From: Aquipseudomonas alcaligenes
GTDB taxonomy: Bacteria; Pseudomonadota; Gammaproteobacteria; Pseudomonadales; Pseudomonadaceae
Assembly: GCF_900156545.1 (NCBI RefSeq)
Contig: NZ_FTNW01000007.1
Location: forward strand, 186,001 to 250,000
DNA: 64,000 nt
Direction of reading: 5' to 3'
Shown piece after piece: positions 46,486-59,160 of this stretch. The translations under genes were made by a program, and so were the position numbers. The notes under the pieces were generated by a model. It was not told the origin of the DNA, did no database searches, and saw only the letters and a list, made by a program, of their open reading frames with translations. Numbering within the stretch: the stretch's first letter is position 1; the number at the start of each line of letters is the position of its first letter.

Positions 46486-49400
46486 ATGAGCCTGCTGATT
46501 CGACTGCTGCGCGTGACGCTTGGCCTCTGCGCCATGCTGCTGGTGCTCGCCGCGCTCTATGTGAGCCTGGGGCGAGAGCTGGTGCCGCTGGTCGCCGAAT
46601 ACCGCGATGAAGTGCAGGCCAGAGCCCAGGCGGCAGTGGGCATGCCACTGTCGATCGGCCATCTGGAAGGCGGTTGGAGCGGCTTCGACCCGATCCTCAC
46701 TGCGCATGACGTGCAGCTCGGCGAGGGCGCCGACGTGGTGCGCCTGGACCAGGTGCGGGTGGTGCCGGATATGCTCGCCAGTCTGTTGGCTCGGCAGCCG
46801 CGTATCGCCAACCTGCAACTGGAGGGCCTGCAGCTCAGCCTGCGCCAGGCCGAGGACGGGCGCTGGACGGTCGAGGGCCTGCCGCAGCGCGAGCCGGCCG
46901 CAGCGCCGCAGCCGCAGAAGCTGATCGATGCGCTGCAGATGGTCGCCAAGGTATCGCTGCTGGGTAGCCAGCTGACTCTGGAGCCGCGCGGGCGTGAACC
47001 TCTCAGCCTGACCTACATCGACCTGACACTGCGCAGCGGCAGCGTGCGCCAGCATCTTGATGGTCGCCTGCGGCTGCCGGACGGCCAGCCGCTGGCCTTC
47101 GACCTCAAGGTCCAGCTGGACAGCCAGGACTGGCGCGCGAGCAAGGCCGACGCCTACCTGAGCCTGCCGCAGAGCGACTGGGCCGCCTGGCTACCGGCCG
47201 GGCTAACCCGTGACTGGCACCTGGACCGCGCCCAGGCCGGGGGCGAGTTCTGGTTGCAGTGGGTTGCCGGCCAGGTGCAGCGTGGCGCGGCCCGCCTGCA
47301 CGCACCGGAAGTGCGCGGCGCCTACGGCAAGCGCAAGGCCGTGCAGGTCAGCGATCTGGCGCTGAGCGCCTATTTCGAGCGGCGTGCGGACGGTTTCGAT
47401 CTGCTGGTGGACGGTTTGGCGCTGAGTCTGGGTGATACCCGCTGGGGCGAGGTGCAACTGGCCCTGAGCCAGCAACTCGATGCCCAGGGGCAGGTGCAGC
47501 GCTGGGCGCTCAGCGCCGACCGCCTCGACCTGACCCCCCTGAGCCCGGTGATTCTGGCCCTGGCGCCGCTGCCCGATGCCGCTACCGAGGCCCTGGAAGC
47601 GCTGCGGCCAAGTGGCGCCCTGCGCAATGTGCAGCTCGACTACCGTCCGCAGCTGAGCGACGCCACGCGGGTGCGTTATTCGGCCAACCTGGAGCGCGTC
47701 AGCATCGGCGCCTGGCATGGCTCGCCGGCGGTAGAGAATGCCAGCGGCAGCGTGCGCGGCGACCTTGGTAGCGGCGAAGGGCTGACCGCCAGCGAGAACT
47801 TCGGCCTGCACTTCCCGGAGCTGTTCCCCGAGATGTGGCGCTACCGCCAGGCGGGCGCGCGCCTGCTGTGGGAGCTGGATGAGGAGGGTTTCACCCTGCA
47901 GAGCCCGTACCTGCAGGTGGTGGGCGACGAGGGGCGGGTAGCGGGCGATTTCCTGGTCCGGCTGAAGAAGGACCCGGCGCAAGAGGACTACATGGACCTG
48001 CGTGTCGGTCTCAAGGACGGCGATGCGCTGCAGGCCAAGAAGTACCTGCCGACCCGCTCGCCGGGCCTGAGCCCGGCCCTGGCCGACTGGCTGCAGACGG
48101 CGATTCGCACCGGGCATATCGAGGATGGCTGGTTCCAGTACCAGGGTTCGCTGGCCAAGGGCGCCCACGAGGCGGCACGCAGCATCAGCCTGTATTTTCT
48201 GGTGAACGGTGCCGAGCTGGCTTTCCAGCCTGGCTGGCCGAGCCTGCGCGAGGCGCGCGGTGAAGTACTGATCGAGGACGATGGCGTCGACGTGCGGGTG
48301 CCTGAAGCCCGCATTCTCGACAGCCGGGTCCGCGACGTGACGGTCAGCATTCCCAAGGCCGCCAACGGCCAGGCGCCGCGCCTGGCGCTGGCGGGCGAGC
48401 TGGAGAGCAACCTGCCCGATGCCCTGAAGATTCTCCAGGAAGCGCCCATCGGCACCGCCGAGACCTTCGCCGGCTGGCAGGGGCAGGGGCCGCTGAGCGG
48501 CAAGTTGAAACTGGATATCCCCCTCAGCCAGGGGCAGAAGCCGCAGATCCAGGTGGACTTCGCCACCCAGGGGGCACAACTGAAGATCAGTACCCCCGAG
48601 CTGGAGCTGAGCCAGCTTGCTGGAGCCTTCCGTTTCAACAGTGCCAGCGGCCTCAGCGCACCGGATATTCGCGCCCAGGTGCTCGGGCATGCGGTGCGCG
48701 GGCGGGCCCTGGCGCAGGGCGCGCGCGGCAAGGCGCGCAGCCGCATTGAGGTCAATGGTCGGGTGGCGTTGAATCGCCTGAGCAGCTGGCTCGGTGTGAC
48801 GCAGCCACTGCCGCTCAGTGGTGAGCTGCCCTATCAGCTGAGCCTGATTCTCGATGGCGGCGACGGCCAGTTGCGCGTCGATTCCAACCTCAAGGGGCTT
48901 GCGGTGAACCTGCCGGCTCCCTTCGCCAAGGCTGCCGCGGCTGAGCGCAGCACCAGCTGGCGCATGACCCTGCAGGGCCCGGAACGGCGTTACTGGCTGG
49001 ACTATGGCGGCCTGGCCAGCCTGGCGCTGGCCGCGCCGCCGGGGCAGTTCGGCAATGGTCGCGGCGAGCTGCGTCTGGGCGGCGATCCGGCGCGCCTGCC
49101 GAGCACGGCGGGGTTGCGGGTCAGCGGGCGTCTCGCCGAATTCGACTGGAGTGCCTGGCAGGCGGCGCTACAGCCCTACCAGGCGCTGGCCGGTGACGGG
49201 CAGAATCGCAAGCTGTTTGCCGGAGCCGACTTGCGCATCGATCAATTCAGTGGCTTCGGTACCCAGGTCGATAATCTGGGCGTGAAGCTGGCGCCGGTGC
49301 AGGCCGGCTGGCAACTCGACCTGAGCAGTGCCCTGCTGGAAGGCCGGGTCGGCCTGCCCGATGCCAAAGGCGCGCCCATCGACATCGACCTGGCCCGTCT

Positions 49401-50310
49401 CAGCTTCCCGCCGGCCCAGCCGCCCGAGGCTGGCGCGCCGGTGCCGGACAAGCCCGACCCGCTGGCGACGCTCGACCCGCGGCAGATCCCCGCAGTGGAT
49501 GTGCGCATCGCCAGGGTGATGCAGGGCGATGCGCTGATCGGCGCTTGGTCGCTCAAGGCTCGGCCCACTCCGCAGGGCGTGCGCTTCAGTGAACTCAAGC
49601 TTGACCTCAAGGGGCTCAAGGTCGGTGGCGAGCTGGGCTGGGAAGGCGCTGCCGGTAGCAGTGCCAGCTGGTACAAGGGGCGTATCGAGGGCAAGAACCT
49701 GGCCGATATCCTCAGCGCTTGGGGCTATGCGCCGAGCGCCACCAGCGAGCGTTTCCGCCTGGACATGGATACCCGCTGGCCTGGCTCGCCCGCCTGGTTC
49801 GGCCTGCAACGGCTGTCCGGTAGTCTGGATGCCAGCCTGCGCAAGGGCCAGTTCGTCGAAGTGCAGGGCTCGGCCTCGGCCCTGCGCGTGTTCGGCCTGC
49901 TCAACTTCAACTCGATCAGCCGTCGCCTGCGCCTGGACTTCTCCGACCTGCTTGGTAAGGGCTTCAGCTACGACACCACCAAGACCCTGCTGGTCGGCCA
50001 GGATGGCGTTTTCCAGACTCGCGAGCCACTCAAGGTCGTTGGTCCATCCAGCACCCTGGAGCTGAACGGTACTCTGGACATGGCACGTGAGCAGATCGAT
50101 GCCAAGCTGCTGGTGACCCTGCCGGTGACCAACAACCTGCCGCTGGCCGCGTTGATCGTCGGTGCGCCGGCCGTCGGCGGCGCGCTGTTCATCGCCGACA
50201 AGCTGCTGGGGGATCGCGTGGCCCGCTTCGCCAGCGTGCAGTACAAGGTCAAGGGGCCCTGGCAGGACCCGGAGATCAGCTTCGAGAAGCCGTTCGAGAA
50301 GCCGCGCTGA
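46486..50310 (+). CDS. yhdP: YhdP-family AsmA-like envelope lipid-transport protein
   Basis: 1274 residues. One N-terminal membrane span (LLRVTLGLCAMLLVLAALYVSLG), then a long repetitive beta-rich periplasmic region with recurring LSR and GxL(D/N)xxxx strands typical of AsmA-like/DUF3971 proteins. The C-terminal end has the conserved LNFNSISRRLRLDFSDLLGKGFSYDT block and the end segment PLAALIVGAPAVGGALFIADKLLG. YhdP forms a bridge for phospholipid transport across the periplasm together with TamB and YdbH. Starts 13 bases after rng, a common Gammaproteobacterial pairing. A few internal features hint at a long continuous hydrophobic groove, but this is not resolvable by eye. Confidence 0.9.
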   Translation: MSLLIRLLRVTLGLCAMLLVLAALYVSLGRELVPLVAEYRDEVQARAQAAVGMPLSIGHLEGGWSGFDPILTAHDVQLGEGADVVRLDQVRVVPDMLASLLARQPRIANLQLEGLQLSLRQAEDGRWTVEGLPQREPAAAPQPQKLIDALQMVAKVSLLGSQLTLEPRGREPLSLTYIDLTLRSGSVRQHLDGRLRLPDGQPLAFDLKVQLDSQDWRASKADAYLSLPQSDWAAWLPAGLTRDWHLDRAQAGGEFWLQWVAGQVQRGAARLHAPEVRGAYGKRKAVQVSDLALSAYFERRADGFDLLVDGLALSLGDTRWGEVQLALSQQLDAQGQVQRWALSADRLDLTPLSPVILALAPLPDAATEALEALRPSGALRNVQLDYRPQLSDATRVRYSANLERVSIGAWHGSPAVENASGSVRGDLGSGEGLTASENFGLHFPELFPEMWRYRQAGARLLWELDEEGFTLQSPYLQVVGDEGRVAGDFLVRLKKDPAQEDYMDLRVGLKDGDALQAKKYLPTRSPGLSPALADWLQTAIRTGHIEDGWFQYQGSLAKGAHEAARSISLYFLVNGAELAFQPGWPSLREARGEVLIEDDGVDVRVPEARILDSRVRDVTVSIPKAANGQAPRLALAGELESNLPDALKILQEAPIGTAETFAGWQGQGPLSGKLKLDIPLSQGQKPQIQVDFATQGAQLKISTPELELSQLAGAFRFNSASGLSAPDIRAQVLGHAVRGRALAQGARGKARSRIEVNGRVALNRLSSWLGVTQPLPLSGELPYQLSLILDGGDGQLRVDSNLKGLAVNLPAPFAKAAAAERSTSWRMTLQGPERRYWLDYGGLASLALAAPPGQFGNGRGELRLGGDPARLPSTAGLRVSGRLAEFDWSAWQAALQPYQALAGDGQNRKLFAGADLRIDQFSGFGTQVDNLGVKLAPVQAGWQLDLSSALLEGRVGLPDAKGAPIDIDLARLSFPPAQPPEAGAPVPDKPDPLATLDPRQIPAVDVRIARVMQGDALIGAWSLKARPTPQGVRFSELKLDLKGLKVGGELGWEGAAGSSASWYKGRIEGKNLADILSAWGYAPSATSERFRLDMDTRWPGSPAWFGLQRLSGSLDASLRKGQFVEVQGSASALRVFGLLNFNSISRRLRLDFSDLLGKGFSYDTTKTLLVGQDGVFQTREPLKVVGPSSTLELNGTLDMAREQIDAKLLVTLPVTNNLPLAALIVGAPAVGGALFIADKLLGDRVARFASVQYKVKGPWQDPEISFEKPFEKPR

Positions 50311-50354
50311 GTGACTTGCGGTAGGATGCAGGTATCAATCGGACGGAAGTTTCC

Positions 50355-51209
50355 ATGTCCCTCGCCGTAATCCAGATGGTCAGCCAGGACGATGTCCTGG
50401 CCAACCTTGCCGCCGCTCGCCGCCTGCTGCAGCAGGCCGCCGAGGCGGGGGCGCGTCTTGCCGTGCTGCCGGAAAACTTCGCCGCCATGGGCCGCCGCGA
50501 CCTGGCCGTGCTCGGCCGTGCCGAGGCCGAAGGCCAGGGGCCGATCCTGCCCTGGCTACGCCAGAGCGCTCGTGATCTGGGCCTGTGGATAGTCGCCGGC
50601 ACCATTCCCCTGCCGCCGGACGGCCAGCCCAGTGCCAAGGCACATGCCTGTTCCCTGCTGATCGATGAGCACGGCGAGCGCGCCGCCCGCTACGACAAGC
50701 TGCACCTGTTCGATGTGGATGTCGCCGATTCGCGCGGCCGCTATCGCGAGTCGGACGACTATGCCTTCGGTGGACGCGTGGTGGTGGCCGATACCCCGGT
50801 CGGCCGGCTCGGCCTGACGGTCTGCTACGACCTGCGCTTCCCCGAGCTGTACAGCCGCCTGCGCGAGGCGGGCGCCGAGCTGATCAGCGCTCCGGCGGCC
50901 TTCACCGCCGTTACCGGCGCGGCGCACTGGCAGGTGCTGACCCGTGCGCGCGCCATCGAAACCCAGTGCTATGTGCTGGCGGCGGGGCAGGGTGGTACGC
51001 ACCCGGGTGGCCGCGAGACCTTCGGCCACTCGGCGATCATCGACCCCTGGGGCCGTGTGCTCGCCGAGCAGCCTCTGGGTGAGGCGGTGCTGCTGGCCAG
51101 CCGCGATGCCACCGAGCAGGCAGCGATTCGCCAGCGCATGCCGGTGGCCCTTCACAGACGATTCATCGCGCCGGAACAACCCGGTCCGGCGCCCACGGAG
51201 CAACCATGA
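50355..51209 (+). CDS. Carbon-nitrogen hydrolase (nitrilase family, Nit-type)
   Basis: 284 residues. The Glu-Lys-Cys triad is visible: E40 in [11 protein letters not shown], Lys in [12 protein letters not shown] and Cys in [11 protein letters not shown]. The [24 protein letters not shown] block follows. Nit-type enzymes act on deaminated glutathione or similar omega-amides. It overlaps the tldD start by 4 bases (ATGA), and lies between yhdP and tldD in the usual Pseudomonas order. Confidence 0.93.
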   Translation: MSLAVIQMVSQDDVLANLAAARRLLQQAAEAGARLAVLPENFAAMGRRDLAVLGRAEAEGQGPILPWLRQSARDLGLWIVAGTIPLPPDGQPSAKAHACSLLIDEHGERAARYDKLHLFDVDVADSRGRYRESDDYAFGGRVVVADTPVGRLGLTVCYDLRFPELYSRLREAGAELISAPAAFTAVTGAAHWQVLTRARAIETQCYVLAAGQGGTHPGGRETFGHSAIIDPWGRVLAEQPLGEAVLLASRDATEQAAIRQRMPVALHRRFIAPEQPGPAPTEQP

Positions 51210-52663
51210 GCGATATCCTCGGCCGCGTCAGCGGTCATCTGCTGAGCCCTGGCAACCTGACCATCGAGCAGTTGCCGGCGATCCTCGGCGAACTGGCCGG
51301 ACCCGGCATCGACGCCGCCGATCTGTACTTCCAGAGCCAGGTCTCCGAGTCCTGGGTGCTGGAGGACGGCATCGTCAAGGAAGGCAGCTTCAACCTCGAT
51401 CAGGGAGTTGGCGTGCGCGCCCAGTCCGGCGAGAAGACCGGTTTCGCCTACAGCAACGCCATCCATGCCGAGGCTCTGAGCCAGGCGGCGCGCGCCGCTC
51501 GCTCGATTGCCCGCGCCGGCCAGCAGGGCCGCGTGCAGGCCTTCGCCAGCCCGGCGGTGGTGGCGCTGTATGCCCAGGACAACCCGCTGGAAGTGCTGGA
51601 GCGCGCCGAAAAGGTCGAGCTGCTCAAGCGCATTGACGTCTTCACTCGCAGCCTAGATCCGCGCATCAAGCAGGTCACGGTCAGCCTGGCCGGGGTCTGG
51701 GACCATGTGCTGGTGGCCGCCAGCGATGGCAGCCTGGGCGCCGACATCCGCCCGCTGGTGCGCTTCAACGTCAGCGTCATCGTCGAACAGAACGGCCGCC
51801 GCGAGCGCGGTGGTCATGGTGGCGGCGGGCGCAGCGACTATCGCTACTTCCTCGAGCTCGATCAGCACGGCGAGGAGCGTGCCAAGGGCTACGCCCGCGA
51901 GGCATTGCGCCAGGCGCTGGTCAATCTGGAGGCGATTCCCGCGCCGGCCGGCACCCTGCCGGTGGTGATGGGCGCCGGCTGGTCCGGCGTGCTCCTGCAC
52001 GAGGCGGTCGGTCATGGCCTGGAGGGCGACTTCAACCGCAAGGGCAGCTCGGCCTACAGCGGCAAGGTCGGTGAGCGGGTAGCGTCGAGCCTGTGCACCA
52101 TCGTCGACGACGGCACCCTGGCGGGCCGCCGCGGCTCGCTGAGCCTGGACGACGAAGGCACCCGCACCCAGTGCACCACGCTGATCGAGAACGGTGTGCT
52201 CAAGGGTTACATGCAGGACAAGCTAAACGCACGTCTGATGGGCGTGGTGCCGACCGGCAACGGCCGGCGCGAGTCCTACGCGCACCTGCCGATGCCGCGC
52301 ATGACCAACACCTACATGCTGGCCGGCGAGAGCGATCCGGAAGAAATCATCCGCTCGGTGAAACGCGGCATCTACTGCGCCAACCTCGGCGGCGGCCAGG
52401 TCGACATCACCAGCGGCAAGTTCGTGTTCTCCACCAGCGAGGCTTATCTGATCGAGGACGGCAGGATCACGGCGCCAGTCAAGGGCGCGACCCTGATTGG
52501 CAACGGGCCGGAAGCGATGAGCCGGGTGTCCATGGTCGGCAATGACCTGGCGCTGGACAGCGGTGTCGGCACCTGCGGCAAGGACGGTCAGTCGGTACCG
52601 GTGGGTGTCGGCCAGCCGACCCTGAAGATTGACGCGATCACCGTGGGCGGCACCGGCGCCTGA
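51206..52663 (+). CDS. tldD: Metalloprotease TldD
   Basis: 485 residues. Zinc motif [12 protein letters not shown] and the conserved family block [12 protein letters not shown] are complete; [33 protein letters not shown] and the ending [21 protein letters not shown] are typical. TldD with PmbA (TldE) matures peptides such as microcins and also degrades CcdA in E. coli. Its ATG overlaps the upstream nitrilase stop. The stop codon itself forms the loop of a perfect 10-bp hairpin. Confidence 0.97.
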   Translation: MSDILGRVSGHLLSPGNLTIEQLPAILGELAGPGIDAADLYFQSQVSESWVLEDGIVKEGSFNLDQGVGVRAQSGEKTGFAYSNAIHAEALSQAARAARSIARAGQQGRVQAFASPAVVALYAQDNPLEVLERAEKVELLKRIDVFTRSLDPRIKQVTVSLAGVWDHVLVAASDGSLGADIRPLVRFNVSVIVEQNGRRERGGHGGGGRSDYRYFLELDQHGEERAKGYAREALRQALVNLEAIPAPAGTLPVVMGAGWSGVLLHEAVGHGLEGDFNRKGSSAYSGKVGERVASSLCTIVDDGTLAGRRGSLSLDDEGTRTQCTTLIENGVLKGYMQDKLNARLMGVVPTGNGRRESYAHLPMPRMTNTYMLAGESDPEEIIRSVKRGIYCANLGGGQVDITSGKFVFSTSEAYLIEDGRITAPVKGATLIGNGPEAMSRVSMVGNDLALDSGVGTCGKDGQSVPVGVGQPTLKIDAITVGGTGA

Positions 52664-52673
52664 GGCGCCGGTG
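52651..52673. terminator. Perfect hairpin with the tldD stop codon as loop
   Basis: CACCGGCGCC (52651-52660) and GGCGCCGGTG (52664-52673) pair perfectly around TGA, the tldD stop. No U-run follows in either direction. It lies between the convergent tldD and darP genes. Confidence 0.5.
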
Positions 52674-52683
52674 ATCCGGGGCG

Positions 52684-53205
52684 TTAACGCAGGCCGCGCT
52701 GGACCTCGTCCAGATCGCGGATGTATTTGAAGACTTTGCGCGCGGCGGCGGGCGGCTTGTTGTGGGCCGCTTCATGCTGGGCATGGCGGATCAGGCTGCG
52801 CAGGTGCTGGCGGTCGGCTTCCGGATAGTCGGCGACGAAACTCTCCAGGGTGCTGTCGTCGCCGGTGATCAGGCGGTCACGCCAGCGCTCCAGATTGTGG
52901 AAGCGCTCGTTGTATTCGCGGGTGGAGCTGTCGACCTGGTCTATCAGCGCCAGAATGGCGTCGATGTCCTGGTCGCGCATGAGCTTGCCGATGAACTGCA
53001 CGTGGCGCTTCTTGGCGGCATTGGCCGTGTGCTTCGGGGCCTCGGCCAGGGCCTTGCGCAGGCCGTCGGTGATCGGCAGCTTGGCGATCAGCTCGGGCTT
53101 GAGGGTGGTCAGGCGGGCGCCGAGATCCTGCAGGGCGTGCAGTTCGCGCTTGATCTGGGTCTTGCTCTTCTCGCCGGAGAAGTCTTCGTCGTATGAATCA
53201 GCCAT
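52684..53205 (-). CDS. darP: Ribosome-associated protein DarP (YjgA family, DUF615)
   Basis: 173 residues from [21 protein letters not shown], preferred over an ATG at 53307 whose extension is non-conserved. The DUF615 pattern is clear: [31 protein letters not shown] and [15 protein letters not shown]. Known to associate with the 50S subunit at a late step of assembly. Its start faces the pmbA start across 89 bases. The frequent pairing of yjgA with pmbA is conserved. Confidence 0.94.
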   Translation of the reverse strand: MADSYDEDFSGEKSKTQIKRELHALQDLGARLTTLKPELIAKLPITDGLRKALAEAPKHTANAAKKRHVQFIGKLMRDQDIDAILALIDQVDSSTREYNERFHNLERWRDRLITGDDSTLESFVADYPEADRQHLRSLIRHAQHEAAHNKPPAAARKVFKYIRDLDEVQRGLR

Positions 53206-53294
53206 GGGGGCGGTCCGGATGGAAACGCTGTCATGATAACCAGTCAGGGGGAGCCTGTCCGCAGCGGACCGGCCTCCCGTCGTTGGAGTGCAAC

Positions 53295-54641
53295 ATGAGT
53301 TCAGCACAAGCAGTGGGCCCTCAGGCCCTGCCGGACCTGCAGGCGCAGGTCGAGCAGATCATCGCCGAGGCGCGCCGCCAGGGCGCCAGCGCCTGTGAAG
53401 TGGCGGTGTCGATGGAGCAGGGCTTGTCCACCACGGTCCGCCAGGGCGAGGTCGAGACGGTCGAGTTCAACCGCGACCAGGGCTTCGGCATCACCCTGTA
53501 TGTCGGCCAGCGCAAGGGCTCGGCCAGCACCTCGGCGAGCGGCGAGGCGGCCATTCGCGAGACGGTGGCGGCGGCCCTGGCCATCGCCAGGCATGCTTCC
53601 GAGGACGATTGTGCCGGCCTCGCCGACGCTGCGCTGATGGCGCGCGAACTGCCGGATCTGGACCTCTATCACCCCTGGGGCATCGCGCCGGAACAGGCGG
53701 TGGAACTGGCCCTGGCTTGCGAGGCGGCGGCCTTTGCCACCGACAAACGCATCAGCAACGCCGACGGTACCAGCCTCAGCACCCATCAGGGCTGCCGCGT
53801 CTATGGCAACAGCCATGGCTTCGTCGGCGGCTATGCCAGCACCCGGCACAGCCTCAGTTGCGTGATGATCGCCGAGGGCGAGGGGCAGATGCAGCGCGAC
53901 TACTGGTATGACGTCAACCGCCAGGGCGAGCTGCTTGCCGATCCGCTGTCGATCGGGCGCAAGGCCGCCGAGCGCAGCGTGGCGCGCCTCGGTGCGCGTC
54001 CGGTGCCGACTTGCGAGGTGCCGGTACTGTTTGCCGCGGAACTGGCCACCGGCTTGTTCGGGCATTTCCTCGCGGCCATTTCCGGCGGCAACCTGTACCG
54101 CCATTCCTCGTTCCTCGAAGGGGCGCTGGGCCAGCGCCTGTTCCCCGAGTGGCTGAACCTCGACGAGCGCCCGCACATTCCGCGGGCCATGGGCAGCGCG
54201 ACCTTCGATGGCGATGGCCTGGCCACCTATGCCAAGCCCTTCGTCGCTGGCGGCGAGCTGGTTTCCTACGTCCTCGGCACCTATTCCGGGCGCAAGCTGG
54301 GCCTGCCCAGCACGGCCAATTCCGGGGGCGTGCACAACCTGTTCGTCAGCCATGGCGACGAGGATCAGCAGGCGCTGATCAAGCGTATGGGGCGTGGCCT
54401 GCTGGTCACCGAACTGATGGGGCAGGGGCTCAATCTGGTCACTGGCGACTACTCGCGCGGCGCCGCCGGCTTCTGGGTGGAGAATGGCGAGATCCAGTTC
54501 CCGGTGCAGGAAGTGACCATCGCTGGCAACCTCAAGGATATGTTCCGCCAGATCGTCGCGGTTGGCAGCGACCTGGAACTGCGCGGCAATATTCGCACCG
54601 GCTCGGTGCTGATCGAGCGCATGACCGTCGCCGGCAGCTGA
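53295..54641 (+). CDS. pmbA: Metalloprotease subunit PmbA (TldE)
   Basis: 448 residues from ATG 53295 with GGAG 9-12 bases upstream; an earlier in-frame ATG at 53193 would overlap the darP start and is not favoured. Family traits: [35 protein letters not shown] and TAGS-like [15 protein letters not shown]. It lacks the zinc motif, as expected for the non-catalytic partner of TldD. A terminator hairpin follows its stop. Confidence 0.95.
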   Translation: MSSAQAVGPQALPDLQAQVEQIIAEARRQGASACEVAVSMEQGLSTTVRQGEVETVEFNRDQGFGITLYVGQRKGSASTSASGEAAIRETVAAALAIARHASEDDCAGLADAALMARELPDLDLYHPWGIAPEQAVELALACEAAAFATDKRISNADGTSLSTHQGCRVYGNSHGFVGGYASTRHSLSCVMIAEGEGQMQRDYWYDVNRQGELLADPLSIGRKAAERSVARLGARPVPTCEVPVLFAAELATGLFGHFLAAISGGNLYRHSSFLEGALGQRLFPEWLNLDERPHIPRAMGSATFDGDGLATYAKPFVAGGELVSYVLGTYSGRKLGLPSTANSGGVHNLFVSHGDEDQQALIKRMGRGLLVTELMGQGLNLVTGDYSRGAAGFWVENGEIQFPVQEVTIAGNLKDMFRQIVAVGSDLELRGNIRTGSVLIERMTVAGS

Positions 54642-54655
54642 TCGGCTGCGCAACG

Positions 54656-54681
54656 AAAAAGGGACCCGAAGGCCCCTTTTT
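54656..54681. terminator. Bidirectional intrinsic terminator between pmbA and ptsO
   Basis: AAAAAGGG and CCCTTTTT pair around ACCCGAAGGC, with A- and T-runs on both flanks. It serves pmbA on the plus strand and the ptsO end (stop 54695) on the minus strand. Confidence 0.85.
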
Positions 54682-54694
54682 CATGCGACGGCGT

Positions 54695-54967
54695 TCACTC
54701 GCCTTCGTCGAACTTGTTGTCGATCAGCGCCGCCAGGGCGTCCAGTGCCTGGTCGGCCTGTTCGCCCTCGCTGGACAGGTGCAGGCTGGTGCCCTTGCCT
54801 GCGGCCAGCATCATCACCGCCATGATGCTCTTGCCGTCCACCAGCGCTTCCGGCGAGCGGCCCACGCGGACCTGACAGGGGAAGCTGCTGGCCACGCCGA
54901 CGAACTTGGCGGCGGCGCGCGCGTGCAGGCCGAGCTTGTTGATGATGGTGATCTCGCGGGTGGGCAT
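54695..54967 (-). CDS. ptsO: Nitrogen-related phosphocarrier protein NPr
   Basis: 90 residues from MPTREITIINKLGLHARAAAKF; the phosphorylated His15 is in LGLHARAA. The HPr-fold ending EQADQALDALAALIDNKF is intact. NPr receives phosphate from EI-Ntr and donates it to EIIA-Ntr (PtsN), which is encoded nearby. The longer frame to 55135 is an artefact of reading into rapZ. It follows rapZ by 8 bases, so the two are clearly cotranscribed. Confidence 0.96.
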   Translation of the reverse strand: MPTREITIINKLGLHARAAAKFVGVASSFPCQVRVGRSPEALVDGKSIMAVMMLAAGKGTSLHLSSEGEQADQALDALAALIDNKFDEGE

Positions 54968-54975
54968 TGCAGTCC

Positions 54976-55833
54976 TTAGCCGAGGTCGCGATGGCGAACC
55001 TGGACGTTCTTCAGTACGGGTTTCAGGGCCTCGCCCAGGCGGTTGGCCAGGTACACCGAGCGATGGTGGCCGCCGGTACAGCCGATGGCGACGGTCACGT
55101 AGGCCCGGTTGCTGGCGGCGAAGCGCGGCAGCCACTTGTTCAGGTAGGCCTGGATATCCTGGTACATCTCCTCGACATCCGGTTGTGCCGCCAGGTACTC
55201 CGCCACCGGAGCTTCCAGGCCGGACATGTCGCGCAGGTCCGGCTTCCAGTAGGGGTTGGGCAGGCAGCGCACATCGAACACCAGGTCGGCGTCCACCGGC
55301 ATGCCGCGCTTGAAGCCGAACGATTCGACCAGGAAGGCGGTACCCGGTTCCGGCTTGTTCAGCAGGCGCAGCTTGATGCTGTCGCGCAGCTGGTAGAGGT
55401 TGAGGTGGGTGGTATCGATCTTCAGGTCGGCCAGATCGATGATCGGCGCCAGCAGCAGGGCCTCGTCGCGGATGGCCTCGGCCAGGGCGCGATCTTCATT
55501 GGTCAGCGGGTGGCGCCTGCGGGTCTCGGAGAAGCGCTTGAGCAGGGTCTCCTCGTCGGCATCGAGATACAGCACATCGCACTGGATATGACGGGCGCGC
55601 ACCTCGTCGAGCAGTTCGGGAAAACGCTTGAGCTGACTGGGCAGGTTGCGCGCGTCCACCGATACGGCGACCTGCGGATGCAGCAGCTCGGTCTGCAACA
55701 GGGCACGCTCGGCCAGGTCAGGCAGCAGGCCGGCCGGCAGGTTGTCAATGCAGTAGAAGCCGTTGTCTTCCAGCACGTCGAGGGCAGTGCTCTTGCCCGA
55801 GCCGGAACGACCGCTGACGATGATCAGACGCAT
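54976..55833 (-). CDS. rapZ: RNase adapter protein RapZ
   Basis: 285 residues. Walker [18 protein letters not shown] at the N-terminus, RLRV-type switch region, [19 protein letters not shown], and the conserved C-terminal [23 protein letters not shown]. In E. coli RapZ binds the small RNA GlmZ and directs RNase E; in Pseudomonas its targets are less clear. Located in the usual rpoN-hpf-ptsN-rapZ-ptsO order. Starts 14 bases after the ptsN stop. Confidence 0.97.
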   Translation of the reverse strand: MRLIIVSGRSGSGKSTALDVLEDNGFYCIDNLPAGLLPDLAERALLQTELLHPQVAVSVDARNLPSQLKRFPELLDEVRARHIQCDVLYLDADEETLLKRFSETRRRHPLTNEDRALAEAIRDEALLLAPIIDLADLKIDTTHLNLYQLRDSIKLRLLNKPEPGTAFLVESFGFKRGMPVDADLVFDVRCLPNPYWKPDLRDMSGLEAPVAEYLAAQPDVEEMYQDIQAYLNKWLPRFAASNRAYVTVAIGCTGGHHRSVYLANRLGEALKPVLKNVQVRHRDLG

Positions 55834-55847
55834 GGCGCCCCCCGTAT

Positions 55848-56312
55848 TCAGTGGCCGCTCTGGACGTCGACCACGACCTGGTACAGGCCCTCGTTGCTCT
55901 GCGCCTGGCGCAGCCGCTCGCGCACCTCCGCGCGGTCGAGCATGCTGGCGATCTGGCGCAGCAGCTCTAGGTGCTCGTCGGTCGCCGCTTCCGGTACCAG
56001 CAGGACGAACAGCAGGTCGACCGGCGCGCCGTCGATGGCGTCGAAGTCCACCGCCGCATCCAGGTGCAGCACGGCGCTGATCGGCGCCTGGCAGCCCGGC
56101 AGGCGGCAGTGCGGGATGGCGATGCCGTTGCCGAAGCCGGTGGAGCCGAGCTTCTCGCGGGCAATCAGGTTTTCGAAGATGTCCTGAGCGTCCAGATCGG
56201 TGAGATCGCGGGCAACCAGGTTGGCAATCTGTTCGAGTACGCGTTTCTTGCTGCCTCCCGGCACGTTCACCAGGGAACGTGCGGGAGTCAGAATGGTTTC
56301 GAGTCGGATCAT
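55848..56312 (-). CDS. ptsN: PTS IIA-like nitrogen regulatory protein PtsN (EIIA-Ntr)
   Basis: 154 residues. The phosphorylated His lies in [12 protein letters not shown]; family motifs [34 protein letters not shown] and [24 protein letters not shown] are present. Final phosphate acceptor of PTS-Ntr, influencing potassium homeostasis and nitrogen control. Starts 13 bases after the hpf stop. Confidence 0.97.
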   Translation of the reverse strand: MIRLETILTPARSLVNVPGGSKKRVLEQIANLVARDLTDLDAQDIFENLIAREKLGSTGFGNGIAIPHCRLPGCQAPISAVLHLDAAVDFDAIDGAPVDLLFVLLVPEAATDEHLELLRQIASMLDRAEVRERLRQAQSNEGLYQVVVDVQSGH

Positions 56313-56325
56313 GAGGGAGGTGGTG

Positions 56326-56634
56326 TCAGCGAGCCGTGGCGCCTTGCAGGCGACCCAGCTGCTTTTCCTTGTGCTTGATCAGTTGTCGGTCGAGTTTGTC
56401 GGTCAGTAGGTCGATGGCCGCATACATGTCTTCGTGCTCGGCGTTGGCCACGATTTCACCGCCGGCAATGTGCAGGGTCGCTTCGATCTTCTGCTTCAGC
56501 TTCTCGACCTCCATGATGACCTGCACATTGGTAATCTTGTCGAAATGGCGTTCCAGCCGGCTCAACTTCTCGCCGACATAGTCACGCAGAGCGTCGGTCA
56601 CATCCAGTTGATGTCCACTGATGTTGACTTGCAT
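56326..56634 (-). CDS. hpf: Ribosome hibernation promoting factor HPF (short form)
   Basis: 102 residues. The YfiA/HPF fold: QVNISGHQLDVTDALRDYVGEKLSRLERHFDKI, the KLKQKIEATLHIAGGEIVANAEHEDMYAAIDLLTDKLDRQL stretch. Short form, so it acts with RMF in 100S dimer formation. AAGGAG lies 8 bases before the ATG. It is downstream of rpoN by 157 bases and in line with it; a second promoter could lie in that gap. Confidence 0.96.
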   Translation of the reverse strand: MQVNISGHQLDVTDALRDYVGEKLSRLERHFDKITNVQVIMEVEKLKQKIEATLHIAGGEIVANAEHEDMYAAIDLLTDKLDRQLIKHKEKQLGRLQGATAR

Positions 56635-56791
56635 ACCGCTTCTCCTTGTTGCCTGGTGTAAGAGACAGACTAGCTTGTCTGCCGCCGTAACACGTTGGCT
56701 GAAAGGGCTGGTGCACTGCGGGCCATGTTTCCCCCATGCAGGGTATCTGGCGCTCGGTACGGTGGTGCAGAAGCCTTCCGCTCAGGGCCGC

Positions 56792-58294
<1,503 letters not shown>

Positions 58295-58347
58295 GGTGTG
58301 GGGCTGGGTACCTTGTTCACTTGCCGGCGCGCGGCGCCATCCACTGC

Positions 58348-58365
58348 AGGGCGGTGAGCCGCCCT
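58348..58365 (-). promoter_or_regulatory. Hairpin in the rpoN 5' leader
   Basis: A perfect 7-bp stem AGGGCGG/CCGCCCT with a 4-base loop, just downstream of the predicted rpoN transcription start and 54 bases before the ATG. It may protect the 5' end of the mRNA. Confidence 0.45.
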
Positions 58366-58374
58366 AGGAAGCAA

Positions 58375-58380
58375 ATTATA
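58375..58380 (-). promoter_or_regulatory. Candidate -10 box for rpoN
   Basis: Perfect TATAAT on the minus strand in the 140-base gap between lptB and rpoN. The -35 region (TAGAAT, 16 bases further) is weak. The lptB 3' hairpin (AGCCCC/GGGGCT, 58416-58431) lies just upstream. Confidence 0.5.
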
Positions 58381-58434
58381 TGCCTGACCTTGAATGATTC
58401 TAGCCCTTTGCGCAAGCCCCGCACGGGGCTCGGC

Positions 58435-59159
<725 letters not shown>

Positions 59160-59160
<1 letters not shown>

